Below, in pieces: positions 42,789 through 51,050 of a stretch of 64,000 nucleotides of DNA (positions are counted from its first letter, which is position 1; every line of letters begins with the position of its first letter). Position numbers and translations under genes: made by a program. Below the pieces are notes generated by a model, which saw nothing but the letters and a program-made list of their open reading frames with translations, had not been told where the DNA came from and made no database searches. Source of the stretch: Marinomonas algicola (GTDB lineage: Bacteria > Pseudomonadota > Gammaproteobacteria > Pseudomonadales > Marinomonadaceae); assembly GCF_014805825.1 (NCBI RefSeq), contig NZ_CP061941.1, forward strand, positions 806,001 through 870,000. The letters run 5' to 3'.

Positions 42789-43127
42789 TTAAATGGCGTC
42801 TGCACCCGTTTCACCAGTACGGATACGGATTATCTGTTCTAATGAAGTGACAAAGATTTTGCCGTCACCGATTTTTCCTGTATTAGCGCTAGTTTGAATG
42901 GTTTCAATCGCTCGCTCTACTTGGTCATCATCAATTGCGAGCTCCAGTTTTACTTTAGGCAAGAAGTCGACGACGTATTCCGCTCCACGGTAAAGTTCAG
43001 TATGACCTCGCTGACGGCCAAAGCCTTTAACTTCTGTAACAGTGATACCGTTAACGCCTATTTCGGATAAAGCTTCACGCACTTCATCCAGCTTAAAAGG
43101 TTTTACAATGGCAGTAACAAGTTTCAT
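42789..43127 (-). CDS. glnK: P-II nitrogen regulatory protein (GlnK-like)
   Basis: 112-residue trimeric signal protein that reports nitrogen and energy status. It has the T-loop KGFGRQRGHTELYRGAEYVVDFLPKVK with Tyr51 for uridylylation, and TGKIGDGKIFV with IRIRTGE for ATP and 2-oxoglutarate binding. The start MKLVTAIVKPFKLDEVREALSEIGV resembles Pseudomonas GlnK more than GlnB. Usually followed by amtB, which is absent here, so the choice between glnK and glnB is not final. GGAGCAC precedes ATG. Sits beside the arginine importer, apt for nitrogen control. Confidence 0.92.
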   Translation of the reverse strand: MKLVTAIVKPFKLDEVREALSEIGVNGITVTEVKGFGRQRGHTELYRGAEYVVDFLPKVKLELAIDDDQVERAIETIQTSANTGKIGDGKIFVTSLEQIIRIRTGETGADAI

Positions 43128-43216
43128 ATAAATGTGCTCCGTTTAAAACAATAACAGTACGATACCCTTAAAAATACCACTCTGTACGATATCCTGCTAC
43201 AGATATTAACGATGTT

Positions 43217-44314
43217 TTATTCATTAAGTGCGTCTAAATCGTCGTATCGCGCTTCGTGGTATTTGGCTCCAAGCTCATGAACCGCATCGATTAAAAATTT
43301 TGGATGGGCAGGATCGACAAATTGATGGATGCCATGACCTAAGTTAAAGACATGCCCTGTGCCGTGGCCAAATCCAGATAATACGTTTTCTACTTCATGG
43401 CGAATAACGTCTTCACCAGCGTATAAAACACAAGGGTCAATGTTGCCCTGTAGTGCGACTCGGTCGCCAACGCGAGCACGCGCTTCGCCTATATCTGTCG
43501 TCCAATCAAGACCTAGTGCATCCGGACCGGTTGCGGCCATGTTCTCTAGCCATTGGCCGCCGTTTTTAGTAAACATAATTACTGGGATTTTACGACCTTC
43601 GTGCTCTCGAATAAGGCCATCAAGGATTTGTTTCATGTACATTAATGAGAAACGTTGGTACATAGGACCACTTAACGCGCCACCCCAGGTATCGAAAATT
43701 TGTACGGCTTGAGCACCGGCTTTGATTTGACCATTCAGATAATCAATCACGGAGAGCGCTAATTTATCAAGTAGCTTGTGTAAGACTTCAGGTGATTTGT
43801 ACATCATACCTTTAATATGGCGAAAATCTTTACTTGAACCGCCTTCAACCATATAAGTGGCTAAGGTCCATGGACTCCCTGAGAAACCGATCAAAGGCAC
43901 ACGTCCGTTTAGTGCATTACGAATCACAGTAACGGCATTCATTACGTAATCAAGGTCATTTGCTGTGGCAATAGGAAGGGCGTCTACGTCCGCTTCTGTG
44001 CGTACTGTTTTTTTGAATTTAGGGCCTTCACCGGTTTCGAAATAAAGTCCTAATCCCATCGCATCTGGGATGGTTAGAATGTCAGAGAAAAGAATGGCCG
44101 CATCTAGGTCATAGCGCTCTAATGGCTGTAATGTGACTTCACAGGCAAAATCGGCATTTTTACATAAGCTAAGAAAGTCACCTGCGGTTGCGCGGCTTGC
44201 TCGATATTCTGGTAGATAGCGTCCCGCTTGGCGCATCATCCATACGGGTGTGGTATCAACAGGCTGTTTAAGTAAAGCGCGTAGGAAACGGTCATTTTTT
44301 AACTCAGGAAACAT
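43217..44314 (-). CDS. hemE: Uroporphyrinogen decarboxylase
   Basis: 365-residue cytoplasmic enzyme that removes four carboxyl groups from uroporphyrinogen III to give coproporphyrinogen III in heme synthesis. Motifs: PVWMMRQAGRYLPEYR (substrate-binding arginines), LFSDILTIPDAMGLGL (catalytic Asp), GFSGSPWTLATYMVEGG, and NLGHGIHQFVDPAH near the end. Length is normal. GGAG 7 bp before ATG. The gene between glnK and the DUF2927 gene is not linked to other heme genes. Confidence 0.97.
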   Translation of the reverse strand: MFPELKNDRFLRALLKQPVDTTPVWMMRQAGRYLPEYRASRATAGDFLSLCKNADFACEVTLQPLERYDLDAAILFSDILTIPDAMGLGLYFETGEGPKFKKTVRTEADVDALPIATANDLDYVMNAVTVIRNALNGRVPLIGFSGSPWTLATYMVEGGSSKDFRHIKGMMYKSPEVLHKLLDKLALSVIDYLNGQIKAGAQAVQIFDTWGGALSGPMYQRFSLMYMKQILDGLIREHEGRKIPVIMFTKNGGQWLENMAATGPDALGLDWTTDIGEARARVGDRVALQGNIDPCVLYAGEDVIRHEVENVLSGFGHGTGHVFNLGHGIHQFVDPAHPKFLIDAVHELGAKYHEARYDDLDALNE

Positions 44315-44461
44315 GTATTTACTCCGATTAAAAAGAAATTCCCTGCATTTTACCTAAGTTCTTTTATAAAAGCAGAGTGAAACCTGAGTATTTACTTAGA
44401 TCTGGTGAAAAAAATGACTGGTGTTAATAAAAGCTCGACTTTTTCATGGCTTAGCTGCGAT

Positions 44462-45265
44462 TTAATCCCCTATGTATTCTTGCAAGCTGCCCTTTCTCAC
44501 TCTTCGCGCAGCGTCTCTAAGGTCGCCTGTGTTTAACAGTTCACGGATGGCCAGGGGTAAGGCTCTTTTTGTGTCTTGTACTGTCATCCCTGGCGTAAGG
44601 TAGTTTGAGTAGAGCAGTTTTAAGAGAAGGTAATCCAGAGGGCTTAAATAGGAGTCGATACTTTTATCATTAAAAATAGAAGGAAAAACATCGTCTGAAT
44701 CGTTTGGTAGTCCCATCAATTGAGTAATTTCTTCAATAATGCAATCTAAAAAGCGCGCTTTTTGTCTAGCGTAGTCAACCGGAATAATAATAGTGCCTTT
44801 AGTAATTTCTGATCTTTGATTGTAGGAAAAGTTTCCTAAACAGATGGCTTCTCTAATGGCCGCTCTAATTTTTTCTGGATTACCAATGTATTCTTTTACC
44901 TTTGGTTCAAGTTGTTTATAAGAGGTAAATATTATAAATATGTTGGCGTCTTGTTTGCTGTTTACATAGCTAATAGGAACACCAGTGATGGAAGAAAGGT
45001 GATCTAAGTGAACGGACAGTAATTCTTTTTGTAATCTTGTATCACCATAGTCGCTTTCCAAAAAGACATAAATGGGTCGTTCCCAGCGAACGAGTTTGGT
45101 ATCGGTTTTTTTGTCGTATTCCCTTTCAAGGGCAATGGTTATAAAGCTCTTTTGTAAGTAACGCGCATCTTGCCATCGTTCAATAGCAAGAGTATTGAGT
45201 GAGGCAACAAGAAGGCAAAAACTAAAGAGGGTCTGTAACACGATCGTGTGTGAGTTTGTTAGCAT
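44462..45265 (-). CDS. DUF2927 secreted protein
   Basis: 267-residue protein with a probable signal peptide (TIVLQTLFSFCLLVASLNTLA). The DUF2927 domain covers most of the rest: VPISYVNSKQDANIFIIFTSY, ICLGNFSYNQRSEITKGTIIIPVD and CIIEEITQLMGLPNDSDDVFPSIFNDKS, followed by YLSPLDYLLLKLLYSNYLTPGMT. The layout recalls a zincin-like fold, but the metal-binding HExxH appears as IIEEITQ, so activity is doubtful. It overlaps the upstream Nudix gene by 44 bp on the same strand, hence cotranslation. Function unknown. Confidence 0.82.
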   Translation of the reverse strand: MLTNSHTIVLQTLFSFCLLVASLNTLAIERWQDARYLQKSFITIALEREYDKKTDTKLVRWERPIYVFLESDYGDTRLQKELLSVHLDHLSSITGVPISYVNSKQDANIFIIFTSYKQLEPKVKEYIGNPEKIRAAIREAICLGNFSYNQRSEITKGTIIIPVDYARQKARFLDCIIEEITQLMGLPNDSDDVFPSIFNDKSIDSYLSPLDYLLLKLLYSNYLTPGMTVQDTKRALPLAIRELLNTGDLRDAARRVRKGSLQEYIGD

Positions 45266-45752
45266 AGTTTATGAGTGCATCCATTGAATCTTTGGTAAAA
45301 AGTTGCTTTTCAGTGTTCTCTAAAATGTCGTCAATAGACATTAAGTGTAATGAAGCGACCTCACTGGGTTGGGGGACGAGAGGTCCATGTATGGCTTCAT
45401 TGTATTGGCAAGAATAGAGTTTCCCCCAGATTTTAAAACCTTCTCCTTCAGTATAAAATACTCCGTGGCAGGTCAGTTCTGCGGAAATTCCAAGTTCTTC
45501 AGATAACTCGCGTTGTGCGCATAAAAGGTATGATTCGCCGCTGGCCACCACTCCGCCTGTCGTAATCCCATACCAGCCAGGGCAAAAAGGTTTATTAAGT
45601 GCTCTTTTCTGAACGACAAGCTGGCCAGAAGTCGTAAAAACTAAAATATAAGTGGCTCGGTGGAAGTCCTGCCCGAACCGCATAACGTCTCTTTTAACGT
45701 CCCCAATCACCCGATTGCGTTCATCGACTACGGTTATGATTTCATCTGGCAT
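45222..45752 (-). CDS. Nudix hydrolase, YfcD type
   Basis: 176-residue hydrolase with an intact Nudix box: GGVVASGESYLLCAQRELSEELGI, i.e. G-x5-E-x7-R-E-L-x-E-E-x-G. The N-terminal DEIITVVDERNRVIGDVKRDVMRFGQDFHRATYILVF places it with YfcD and isopentenyl-diphosphate-isomerase-like Nudix proteins. It cleaves a nucleoside diphosphate linked to an unknown group. Its 3' end overlaps the DUF2927 gene by 44 bp. Divergent from astE across about 280 bp. Confidence 0.9.
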   Translation of the reverse strand: MPDEIITVVDERNRVIGDVKRDVMRFGQDFHRATYILVFTTSGQLVVQKRALNKPFCPGWYGITTGGVVASGESYLLCAQRELSEELGISAELTCHGVFYTEGEGFKIWGKLYSCQYNEAIHGPLVPQPSEVASLHLMSIDDILENTEKQLFTKDSMDALINYANKLTHDRVTDPL

Positions 45753-46029
45753 ACATCACTTCTTATTGTCTGGGCGGGTGAATAAAGCACTGATCAGAAA
45801 GTGTTTTGCTTTGTTGAATGCACTCATCTGCTCAATCGCCTGTATTATGTCTTGATTTGTAACATATTCTGTTAGATTTTCCAAAAAACGCAGGGGGTAA
45901 AAAAATAAAATTAATAATGAGCGACATTTAGTTTAATTTTACCGATATTTTGTGAAAAAAATCATACATTTTAATACAATACCGATAATATTTACGGTTT
46001 GTTTTGTTTGAAAATGGATACTGAACAGT

Positions 46030-47064
46030 ATGTCTTCTCGTTTTGCTTTTCCAAATAATGATTTTCTGGCTTATACATTGGCGAATCCTGTTGAGTGTGC
46101 GCCACAAACCTTTAGCATCAAAGAGGGACATGTCTATTTAGAAGATACAGGTATTTTAAGGATTGAGCCGAACGTTAGCTCCGCAACAAGTTTAGTTGTG
46201 TCTGTGGGAGTGCATGGTAATGAGACTGGCCCCATCGAATTAATAAACGCTATGTTAAAGGATATTCTATCTAACGAATTGGCGCTAAAGGTGCGTTTAT
46301 TGGTGCTTATTGGCAATCCTGTGTCTGCGAATGCGGGTAGGCGATTTATGGATGTTAATATGAACCGATTATTTTCAAAGGCATGGGAAAGTTTTGATTG
46401 CCCTGAGGCGATTAGAGCACAGCGTTTAGAAAACGCCGTGCAACGCTTTTATGAGCTAGGCGGAAAAAGTGGCTTGCGTTTACATTATGATTTGCATACA
46501 GCCATTCGTGAATCAGAATATGAAAAGTTTGCTGTTTATCCATTTGATCACGGCGCTGGTTACAGTCAGGCTCAATTACGCTTTTTAGCCGCATCGGGAT
46601 TGGATGCTGTGTTGTTATCTCATCAACCGACAACCACTTTTTCATACTACACAAACCGTGTTTTTGGAGCCCATTCTTTTACTGTTGAATTAGGTAAAGT
46701 TTACCCATTTGGGGAAAATGACTTAAGCCGTTTCACTGATATCGATTTTAGTTTAAGGAAATTGATATCCACTGCAGGGTTACTTAATGGGGACCTAAAT
46801 CGAATCAAAATTTTCTCTGTTGAGGCCGCATTAATTAAAGACTCTGAAGATTATGAATTAAACATTGGGGTCAATGTGAAGAACTTTACGGGTTTTGCTA
46901 AGGGGTATTGTCTAGCGAGTTCGGCCTTGTCTAGTTACCTTATCAAGGTAGATGGGGACGCCATTATTTTTCCCAATGCAAATGTGCCTATAGGTCAGCG
47001 AACGGGTCTTGTTGTTCGACCAACTTTACTGGAAAATTTGTTGTTGCTTGATGAGTTAGGTTAA
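46030..47064 (+). CDS. astE: Succinylglutamate desuccinylase
   Basis: 344-residue zinc hydrolase of the AstE/aspartoacylase family that releases glutamate and succinate in the last step of the arginine succinyltransferase pathway. Zinc ligands are in VGVHGNETGPIELI (His, Glu) and LHYDLHTAIR (His); the arginine-rich MDVNMNRLF and catalytic Glu in SFTVELGKVYPFG are present. The N-terminus NDFLAYTLANP aligns with E. coli AstE. No strong Shine-Dalgarno before the ATG. It is separated from astC by 13 kb, and astA, astB and astD are not in the window. Confidence 0.93.
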   Translation: MSSRFAFPNNDFLAYTLANPVECAPQTFSIKEGHVYLEDTGILRIEPNVSSATSLVVSVGVHGNETGPIELINAMLKDILSNELALKVRLLVLIGNPVSANAGRRFMDVNMNRLFSKAWESFDCPEAIRAQRLENAVQRFYELGGKSGLRLHYDLHTAIRESEYEKFAVYPFDHGAGYSQAQLRFLAASGLDAVLLSHQPTTTFSYYTNRVFGAHSFTVELGKVYPFGENDLSRFTDIDFSLRKLISTAGLLNGDLNRIKIFSVEAALIKDSEDYELNIGVNVKNFTGFAKGYCLASSALSSYLIKVDGDAIIFPNANVPIGQRTGLVVRPTLLENLLLLDELG

Positions 47065-47151
47065 GTTATTCAGCCATAAAGTGACGTTCTTTGTTGATGT
47101 ATCTTTAATACTGTTTTTGTAGCTTATGGAACTTGCTCTTGTGAATTCTTC

Positions 47152-47166
47152 TGTTATGTTATAACA
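47152..47166. promoter_or_regulatory. Zur box upstream of znuA
   Basis: TGTTATGTTATAACA fits the gammaproteobacterial Zur core TGTTATA-N-TATAACA at 13 of 14 defined positions, with the flanking TTT on the right side. It lies 34 bp upstream of the znuA start, where it would block transcription under zinc sufficiency. Confidence 0.8.
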
Positions 47167-47200
47167 TTTTTTGACTTTCTACTAATTGAGAATAAAGTTA

Positions 47201-48313
47201 ATGGATAAATGCGCATTTTTAAATAAAGCTGGCATCGGTTTAAGTCTAGGGTTAACCGTTAGTTGGGGCGTTTTTGCGGAATCAAATACTCAACCTGTGA
47301 TTGCAACCAGCATTAAGCCAGTTACTATGATTGTTGAGGCGATTGCAGGAGAGCACGCTAAAGTGAATCAAATTGTGTCCAATAATGCATCACCGCACGA
47401 TTTTGCACTAAGGCCGTCTGATATTCGTAAAATACACCAAGCGGATACGGTCGTTTGGGTTGGTGAATCGTTAGAAACCTTTATGGAAAAAGTATTGGTT
47501 AATGGCAATAAATTTGATTCGTCGATTGAATGGTTAACACTTTCAAACATGACATTGAGAGATTTTGCTGAGCACAATCATGGAGAAGAGCACGATCATG
47601 AAGAGCACGACCATGAAGAACACGATCATGAAGAACACGATCATGAAGAACACGATCATGAAGAACACGATCATGAAGAGCACGATCATGATGAACATGA
47701 ACATGAACATGAACATGAACATGAACATGAACATGAAGAACATGAAGAACATGAAGAACAGGACGAGCACGACCAGCATGCCGAAGGAGGTCATCATCAT
47801 GAAGGTGTAGATCCACACGTTTGGCTGGATCCTGATAACGCCATCGTTTTGGCCAAAGCGGTTACTGAAAAATTATCCGCTCTAAGCCCAGACAATAAAA
47901 CACATTATGAGCAAAACTTAACCGTTTTTATCGAGTCTGTAGAGTCGGCCGAGTTGAAAATAAATGGTGTTCTAAAACAAAAAGAAGCGCTTAATTATAT
48001 GGTCTTCCATGATGCTTATGGCTATTTTGAAGATCATTTCAATGTGCATCCTGTAGACGTGATAACCGTTAATCCTGACAGAAAACCTGGGGCGAAAAAA
48101 ATCACTGAAATTAAAACAATGATTCAGCAAGGTAAAGTAGAGTGTGTGTTTACTGAGCCGCAGTTTAATCCCGCGATTGTGTCGGTACTATTAGAAGGTA
48201 GCCAAGCGAAAACGGCCGAACTTGACCCTCTCGCAACTAGCATTAACTTGGGCCCATTGGCCTATCATAATTTTTTACTGAGTTTGGGTGAAAAAATTCA
48301 ATCCTGCGATTAA
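47201..48313 (+). CDS. znuA: Zinc ABC transporter substrate-binding protein with long His-rich loop
   Basis: 370-residue periplasmic zinc receptor (cluster 9 family). Signal peptide to about residue 29; then PVIATSIKPVTMIVEAIAGEHAKVNQIVSNNASPHDFALRPSD, with the first zinc His in SPHDF, further ligands in VDPHVWLDP and MVFHDAYGYFEDHF, and Glu/Asp in AELDPLA. The acidic His loop between strands is extreme: seven copies of EEHDH followed by an HEHEH run and HEEHEEQDEHDQ, about 75 residues, against 20-30 in E. coli ZnuA. Start at ATG 47201. No znuB, znuC or zur is adjacent. A Zur box lies upstream. Confidence 0.95.
   Translation: MDKCAFLNKAGIGLSLGLTVSWGVFAESNTQPVIATSIKPVTMIVEAIAGEHAKVNQIVSNNASPHDFALRPSDIRKIHQADTVVWVGESLETFMEKVLVNGNKFDSSIEWLTLSNMTLRDFAEHNHGEEHDHEEHDHEEHDHEEHDHEEHDHEEHDHEEHDHDEHEHEHEHEHEHEHEEHEEHEEQDEHDQHAEGGHHHEGVDPHVWLDPDNAIVLAKAVTEKLSALSPDNKTHYEQNLTVFIESVESAELKINGVLKQKEALNYMVFHDAYGYFEDHFNVHPVDVITVNPDRKPGAKKITEIKTMIQQGKVECVFTEPQFNPAIVSVLLEGSQAKTAELDPLATSINLGPLAYHNFLLSLGEKIQSCD
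47585..47760 (+). repeat. In-frame tandem repeat coding the ZnuA metal loop
   Basis: Seven 15-bp units GAAGARCACGAYCAT (47585-47689) are followed by a run of 6-bp GAACAT units and two or three GAAGAACAT units. Unit lengths are multiples of three, so changes in copy number keep the reading frame. Only C/T and A/G silent differences separate the units, which suggests recent expansion. Confidence 0.9.
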
Positions 48314-48324
48314 CTGGGTACTTC

Positions 48325-48341
48325 GTTAGCGAATCGCTAAC
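48325..48341 (+). terminator. Possible terminator after znuA
   Basis: GTTAGCG / CGCTAAC, a perfect 7-bp stem with a 3-base loop, 12 bp past the znuA stop. Only a short TTTT occurs six bases later, so termination may be weak. Confidence 0.45.
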
Positions 48342-48449
48342 AGGGTTTTCAGAACTCCTTCTTTTGCGAGTTGTTTTATCTATTTAAGGTAGGCGCTTAA
48401 GAAGGGGATCTGTATAATCACTTGATCTTTTTACGTGTCGAGACAGATC

Positions 48450-49439
48450 ATGGTTAGCCCCACGCAGAACCTTACCTTATTAACACCGCCATCAAATGAT
48501 CAACTTATAGAGAGTGCTCGCAAGACGCTGTCTACTCAAGCTCAAGCATTACAAAGCCTTTCATCACGTGTCGGGATGGAATTTTCCACCGCTGTAAATT
48601 TAATTTTAGCCGGGCAAGGTCGCACTATTATTTGTGGCATGGGAAAGTCGGGTTTAATCGGTAAAAAAATGGCGGCCACCTTGGCTTCAACAGGCACCCC
48701 AAGCTTTTTTCTGCATCCTGGAGAAGCGTTCCATGGCGACCTTGGTATGGTGCAGGCAAACGATATCTTGATATTAATTAGCTACTCTGGCGAAACAGAA
48801 GAACTTATCCGTTTACTGCCTTCCCTACAAAATTTCGGTAACACCTGTATTGCCATGGTAGGAAATACGGCGTCCACGTTAGCTAAAAACTGTCAGTGTG
48901 TATTGGATATTGGTGTTGATAGAGAAGTCTGCCCAAACAATTTAGCACCCACAACATCAACAACTATGACAACAGCGATGGGGGATGCGCTTGCTGTGGC
49001 CCTTATGGAAAGTCGCAATTTTCAACCTCAGGACTTTGCTCGTTTTCACCCTGGTGGTAGCCTTGGTCGTAAATTACTGACTCGCGTTAAGGATTTGATG
49101 CATAAAGATAATTTACCGATTTGTTCACCATCAACTCCGTTAACGGATGCGATCACCTTAATGACCCAAGGCCGTATGGGAGTGGTGCTCATTAAACAAG
49201 ATCAGCAGGTTGTGGGTATTTTCACTGATGGTGACTTACGTCGTGCTATGTTAAGTTCTGGTGCCAGTATGATGTCACAGACGATGTCTGAGCTGATGAC
49301 AAAAAATCCCAAAACTATTAATGAAAATACCCTGATCGTTAACGCAGAAGAGCAAATGCTGCGAGATAAGATCACCTTACTTGTGGTGACGGATGACGCG
49401 CAAGATGTCGTGGGTGTATTGGAAATTTATGATCGTTAA
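48450..49439 (+). CDS. kdsD: D-arabinose-5-phosphate isomerase
   Basis: 329-residue enzyme that converts ribulose 5-phosphate to arabinose 5-phosphate, the first step to Kdo for lipopolysaccharide. A SIS domain (about 40-185) has GRTIICGMGKSGLIGKKMAATLASTGTPSFFLHPGEAFHGDLGM, and GDALAVALME; two CBS domains follow (about 210-325). Active-site lysine, histidines and glutamate of the KdsD family are in these strings. ATG 48450 with GAGA upstream is preferred to a GTG five codons earlier. Starts the kds-gsp run. Confidence 0.95.
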   Translation: MVSPTQNLTLLTPPSNDQLIESARKTLSTQAQALQSLSSRVGMEFSTAVNLILAGQGRTIICGMGKSGLIGKKMAATLASTGTPSFFLHPGEAFHGDLGMVQANDILILISYSGETEELIRLLPSLQNFGNTCIAMVGNTASTLAKNCQCVLDIGVDREVCPNNLAPTTSTTMTTAMGDALAVALMESRNFQPQDFARFHPGGSLGRKLLTRVKDLMHKDNLPICSPSTPLTDAITLMTQGRMGVVLIKQDQQVVGIFTDGDLRRAMLSSGASMMSQTMSELMTKNPKTINENTLIVNAEEQMLRDKITLLVVTDDAQDVVGVLEIYDR

Positions 49440-49535
49440 GAGTGAGTTTTAAGAGCGAAACGTATTTTATAACTGGAATCCAACTAAAATCACAGCGTGC
49501 GCTTTTAGTTGAACTAAATGTAAGTAGGAATGACT

Positions 49536-50393
49536 ATGTCTCAGACCAGTAAAGTAATTAAAATCAATGATAACGTGAGTGTTGCAAACCATTTACCTTT
49601 TGTTTTATTTAGTGGTGTCAATGTGTTGGAGTCTCGTGATTTGGTCATGAAAGTGGCTGAAGAGCACGTTAAAGTGACCGATGCACTAGGTATTCCTTAT
49701 GTTTTTAAAGGCTCGTTTGATAAGGCAAATCGTTCTTCTATTAATTCATTCCGTGGCCCTGGTATGGATGAAGGCCTAAAAATTTTGCAGGAAGTAAAAG
49801 AGATGTTTGGCGTGCCAGTCATTACGGATGTGCATGAAATAGAGCAGTGTGCCCCAACGGCTGAAGTAGCGGATGTTATTCAATTACCGGCATTTTTATC
49901 TCGTCAGACAGACTTGGTTGTAGCGATGGCGCAAACTGGCGCCGTCATTAATATTAAAAAAGCGCAATTTTTAGCGCCACATGAAATGAAGCACATACTG
50001 ACGAAATGCGAAGAAGCAGGCAATGACCGGTTAATGTTGTGCGAACGCGGTACTATGTTTGGTTACAATAACTTGGTTGTGGATATGCTCGGCTTTGGCT
50101 TAATGAAGCAATACGACTACCCTGTTATGTTTGATGTTACTCATGCTTTGCAACGTCCTGGTGGGCGAGAAAGTTCGGCTGATGGTCGTCGAGCTCAAGT
50201 GGCGGAGTTGGCGAAAGCGGGCATGTCTCTTGGTTTGTCTAGTATGTTTTTAGAAACCCACCCAGATCCAAATTCAGCAAAATGCGATGGTCCTTGCGCC
50301 TTACCACTGAATAAATTAGCCCCTTTCTTAAAGCAAATTAAACAGCTTGATGACTTGGCTAAATCATTTGAAGAGCTAGACACTGGCGCTTAA
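49536..50393 (+). CDS. kdsA: 3-deoxy-8-phosphooctulonate synthase
   Basis: 285-residue aldolase that joins arabinose 5-phosphate and phosphoenolpyruvate to give Kdo 8-phosphate. It has the KdsA strings KGSFDKANRSSINSFRGPGMDEGL, IQLPAFLSRQTDLVVAMA, MLCERGTMFGYNNLVVDM, and MFDVTHALQRPGG. Unlike metal-dependent forms, the position usually Cys reads NIKKAQF, so it should be the metal-independent E. coli type. ATG 49536 has AGGA 6 bp upstream; another ATG two codons earlier touches that site. Lies 96 bp after kdsD. Confidence 0.96.
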   Translation: MSQTSKVIKINDNVSVANHLPFVLFSGVNVLESRDLVMKVAEEHVKVTDALGIPYVFKGSFDKANRSSINSFRGPGMDEGLKILQEVKEMFGVPVITDVHEIEQCAPTAEVADVIQLPAFLSRQTDLVVAMAQTGAVINIKKAQFLAPHEMKHILTKCEEAGNDRLMLCERGTMFGYNNLVVDMLGFGLMKQYDYPVMFDVTHALQRPGGRESSADGRRAQVAELAKAGMSLGLSSMFLETHPDPNSAKCDGPCALPLNKLAPFLKQIKQLDDLAKSFEELDTGA

Positions 50394-50453
50394 CCGATTT
50401 TCTATGGTTTTCTTGAAAAATTGTTAACAGGGCACTTTGCTGGAGAGTAAGCT

Positions 50454-51050
50454 GTGGATCAAGATTTTTTAAACGCTTATGTGTTTGCGCATAAGCAGGC
50501 TGGATCAAATTACTTAATTGAAAAATTGCAGTCCCTTAAACTGGTTGTGTTTGATGTCGATGGTGTGTTGACGGATGGGAGCTTGCTGTACAGTGAGCAA
50601 GGTGAGCAGTTAAAGCGATTTAATGTGAAAGATGGCGTTGCGATAAAGTTGTTGCCAAAGTGGGGTGTTGAGGTGGCCATTATCACCGCTAAAGACTCCC
50701 CACCTTTGCGAAAACGCATGCAAGATTTAGGTGTGAAGCATTTCTATCCTGGTTGTCATAATAAAGCTGAAGCATTTAAAGAACTCGCTGAAACCTTAGC
50801 GATTGATTTAAAAGACACGGCCTATGTCGGTGATGATGTTATCGATTTGCAGGTTATGCCGTTAGCGGGCGTTTCTTTTTGTCCAGCCGATGCGCATGTC
50901 TTACTGACTCGATTTTGTGATATTTCATTAAGCAAATTCGGTGGTAAAGGCGTTGCAAGAGAGGTTGCAGATATTGTATTGGCAAGTCGTATGCCTCTTG
51001 AGAGCGCCTATGATGTGGCCATTAAACCCGAATTTGAAAAGGCAAATTAA
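50454..51050 (+). CDS. kdsC: 3-deoxy-manno-octulosonate-8-phosphatase
   Basis: 198-residue HAD phosphatase without a cap, which removes phosphate from Kdo 8-phosphate. The HAD motif I is VVFDVDGVLTDGSLLYSE, motif II IITAKDS, and the Lys/Asp motifs III-IV lie in CHNKAEAFKEL and AYVGDDVIDLQVMPLAG. GTG start with GGAGAG 7 bp upstream. Its stop overlaps the kdsB ATG by one base (TAATG), so the two are coupled. Confidence 0.95.
   Translation: MDQDFLNAYVFAHKQAGSNYLIEKLQSLKLVVFDVDGVLTDGSLLYSEQGEQLKRFNVKDGVAIKLLPKWGVEVAIITAKDSPPLRKRMQDLGVKHFYPGCHNKAEAFKELAETLAIDLKDTAYVGDDVIDLQVMPLAGVSFCPADAHVLLTRFCDISLSKFGGKGVAREVADIVLASRMPLESAYDVAIKPEFEKAN

Noticed and set aside
44462..45265. DUF2927 gene as an active metalloprotease
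   Set aside because: The HExxH motif is absent (IIEEITQ), so I do not claim activity.
47585..47760. CRISPR-like array
   Set aside because: Units are 15 and 6 bp with no unique spacers, and they code in frame inside znuA.
47499..47818. Three repetitive reading frames (His/Val/Leu, Phe/Met and Met/Asn/Lys repeats) across the znuA loop
   Set aside because: They are shadows of the 15-bp and 6-bp coding repeats in other frames; only the znuA frame has signal peptide and zinc-binding residues.
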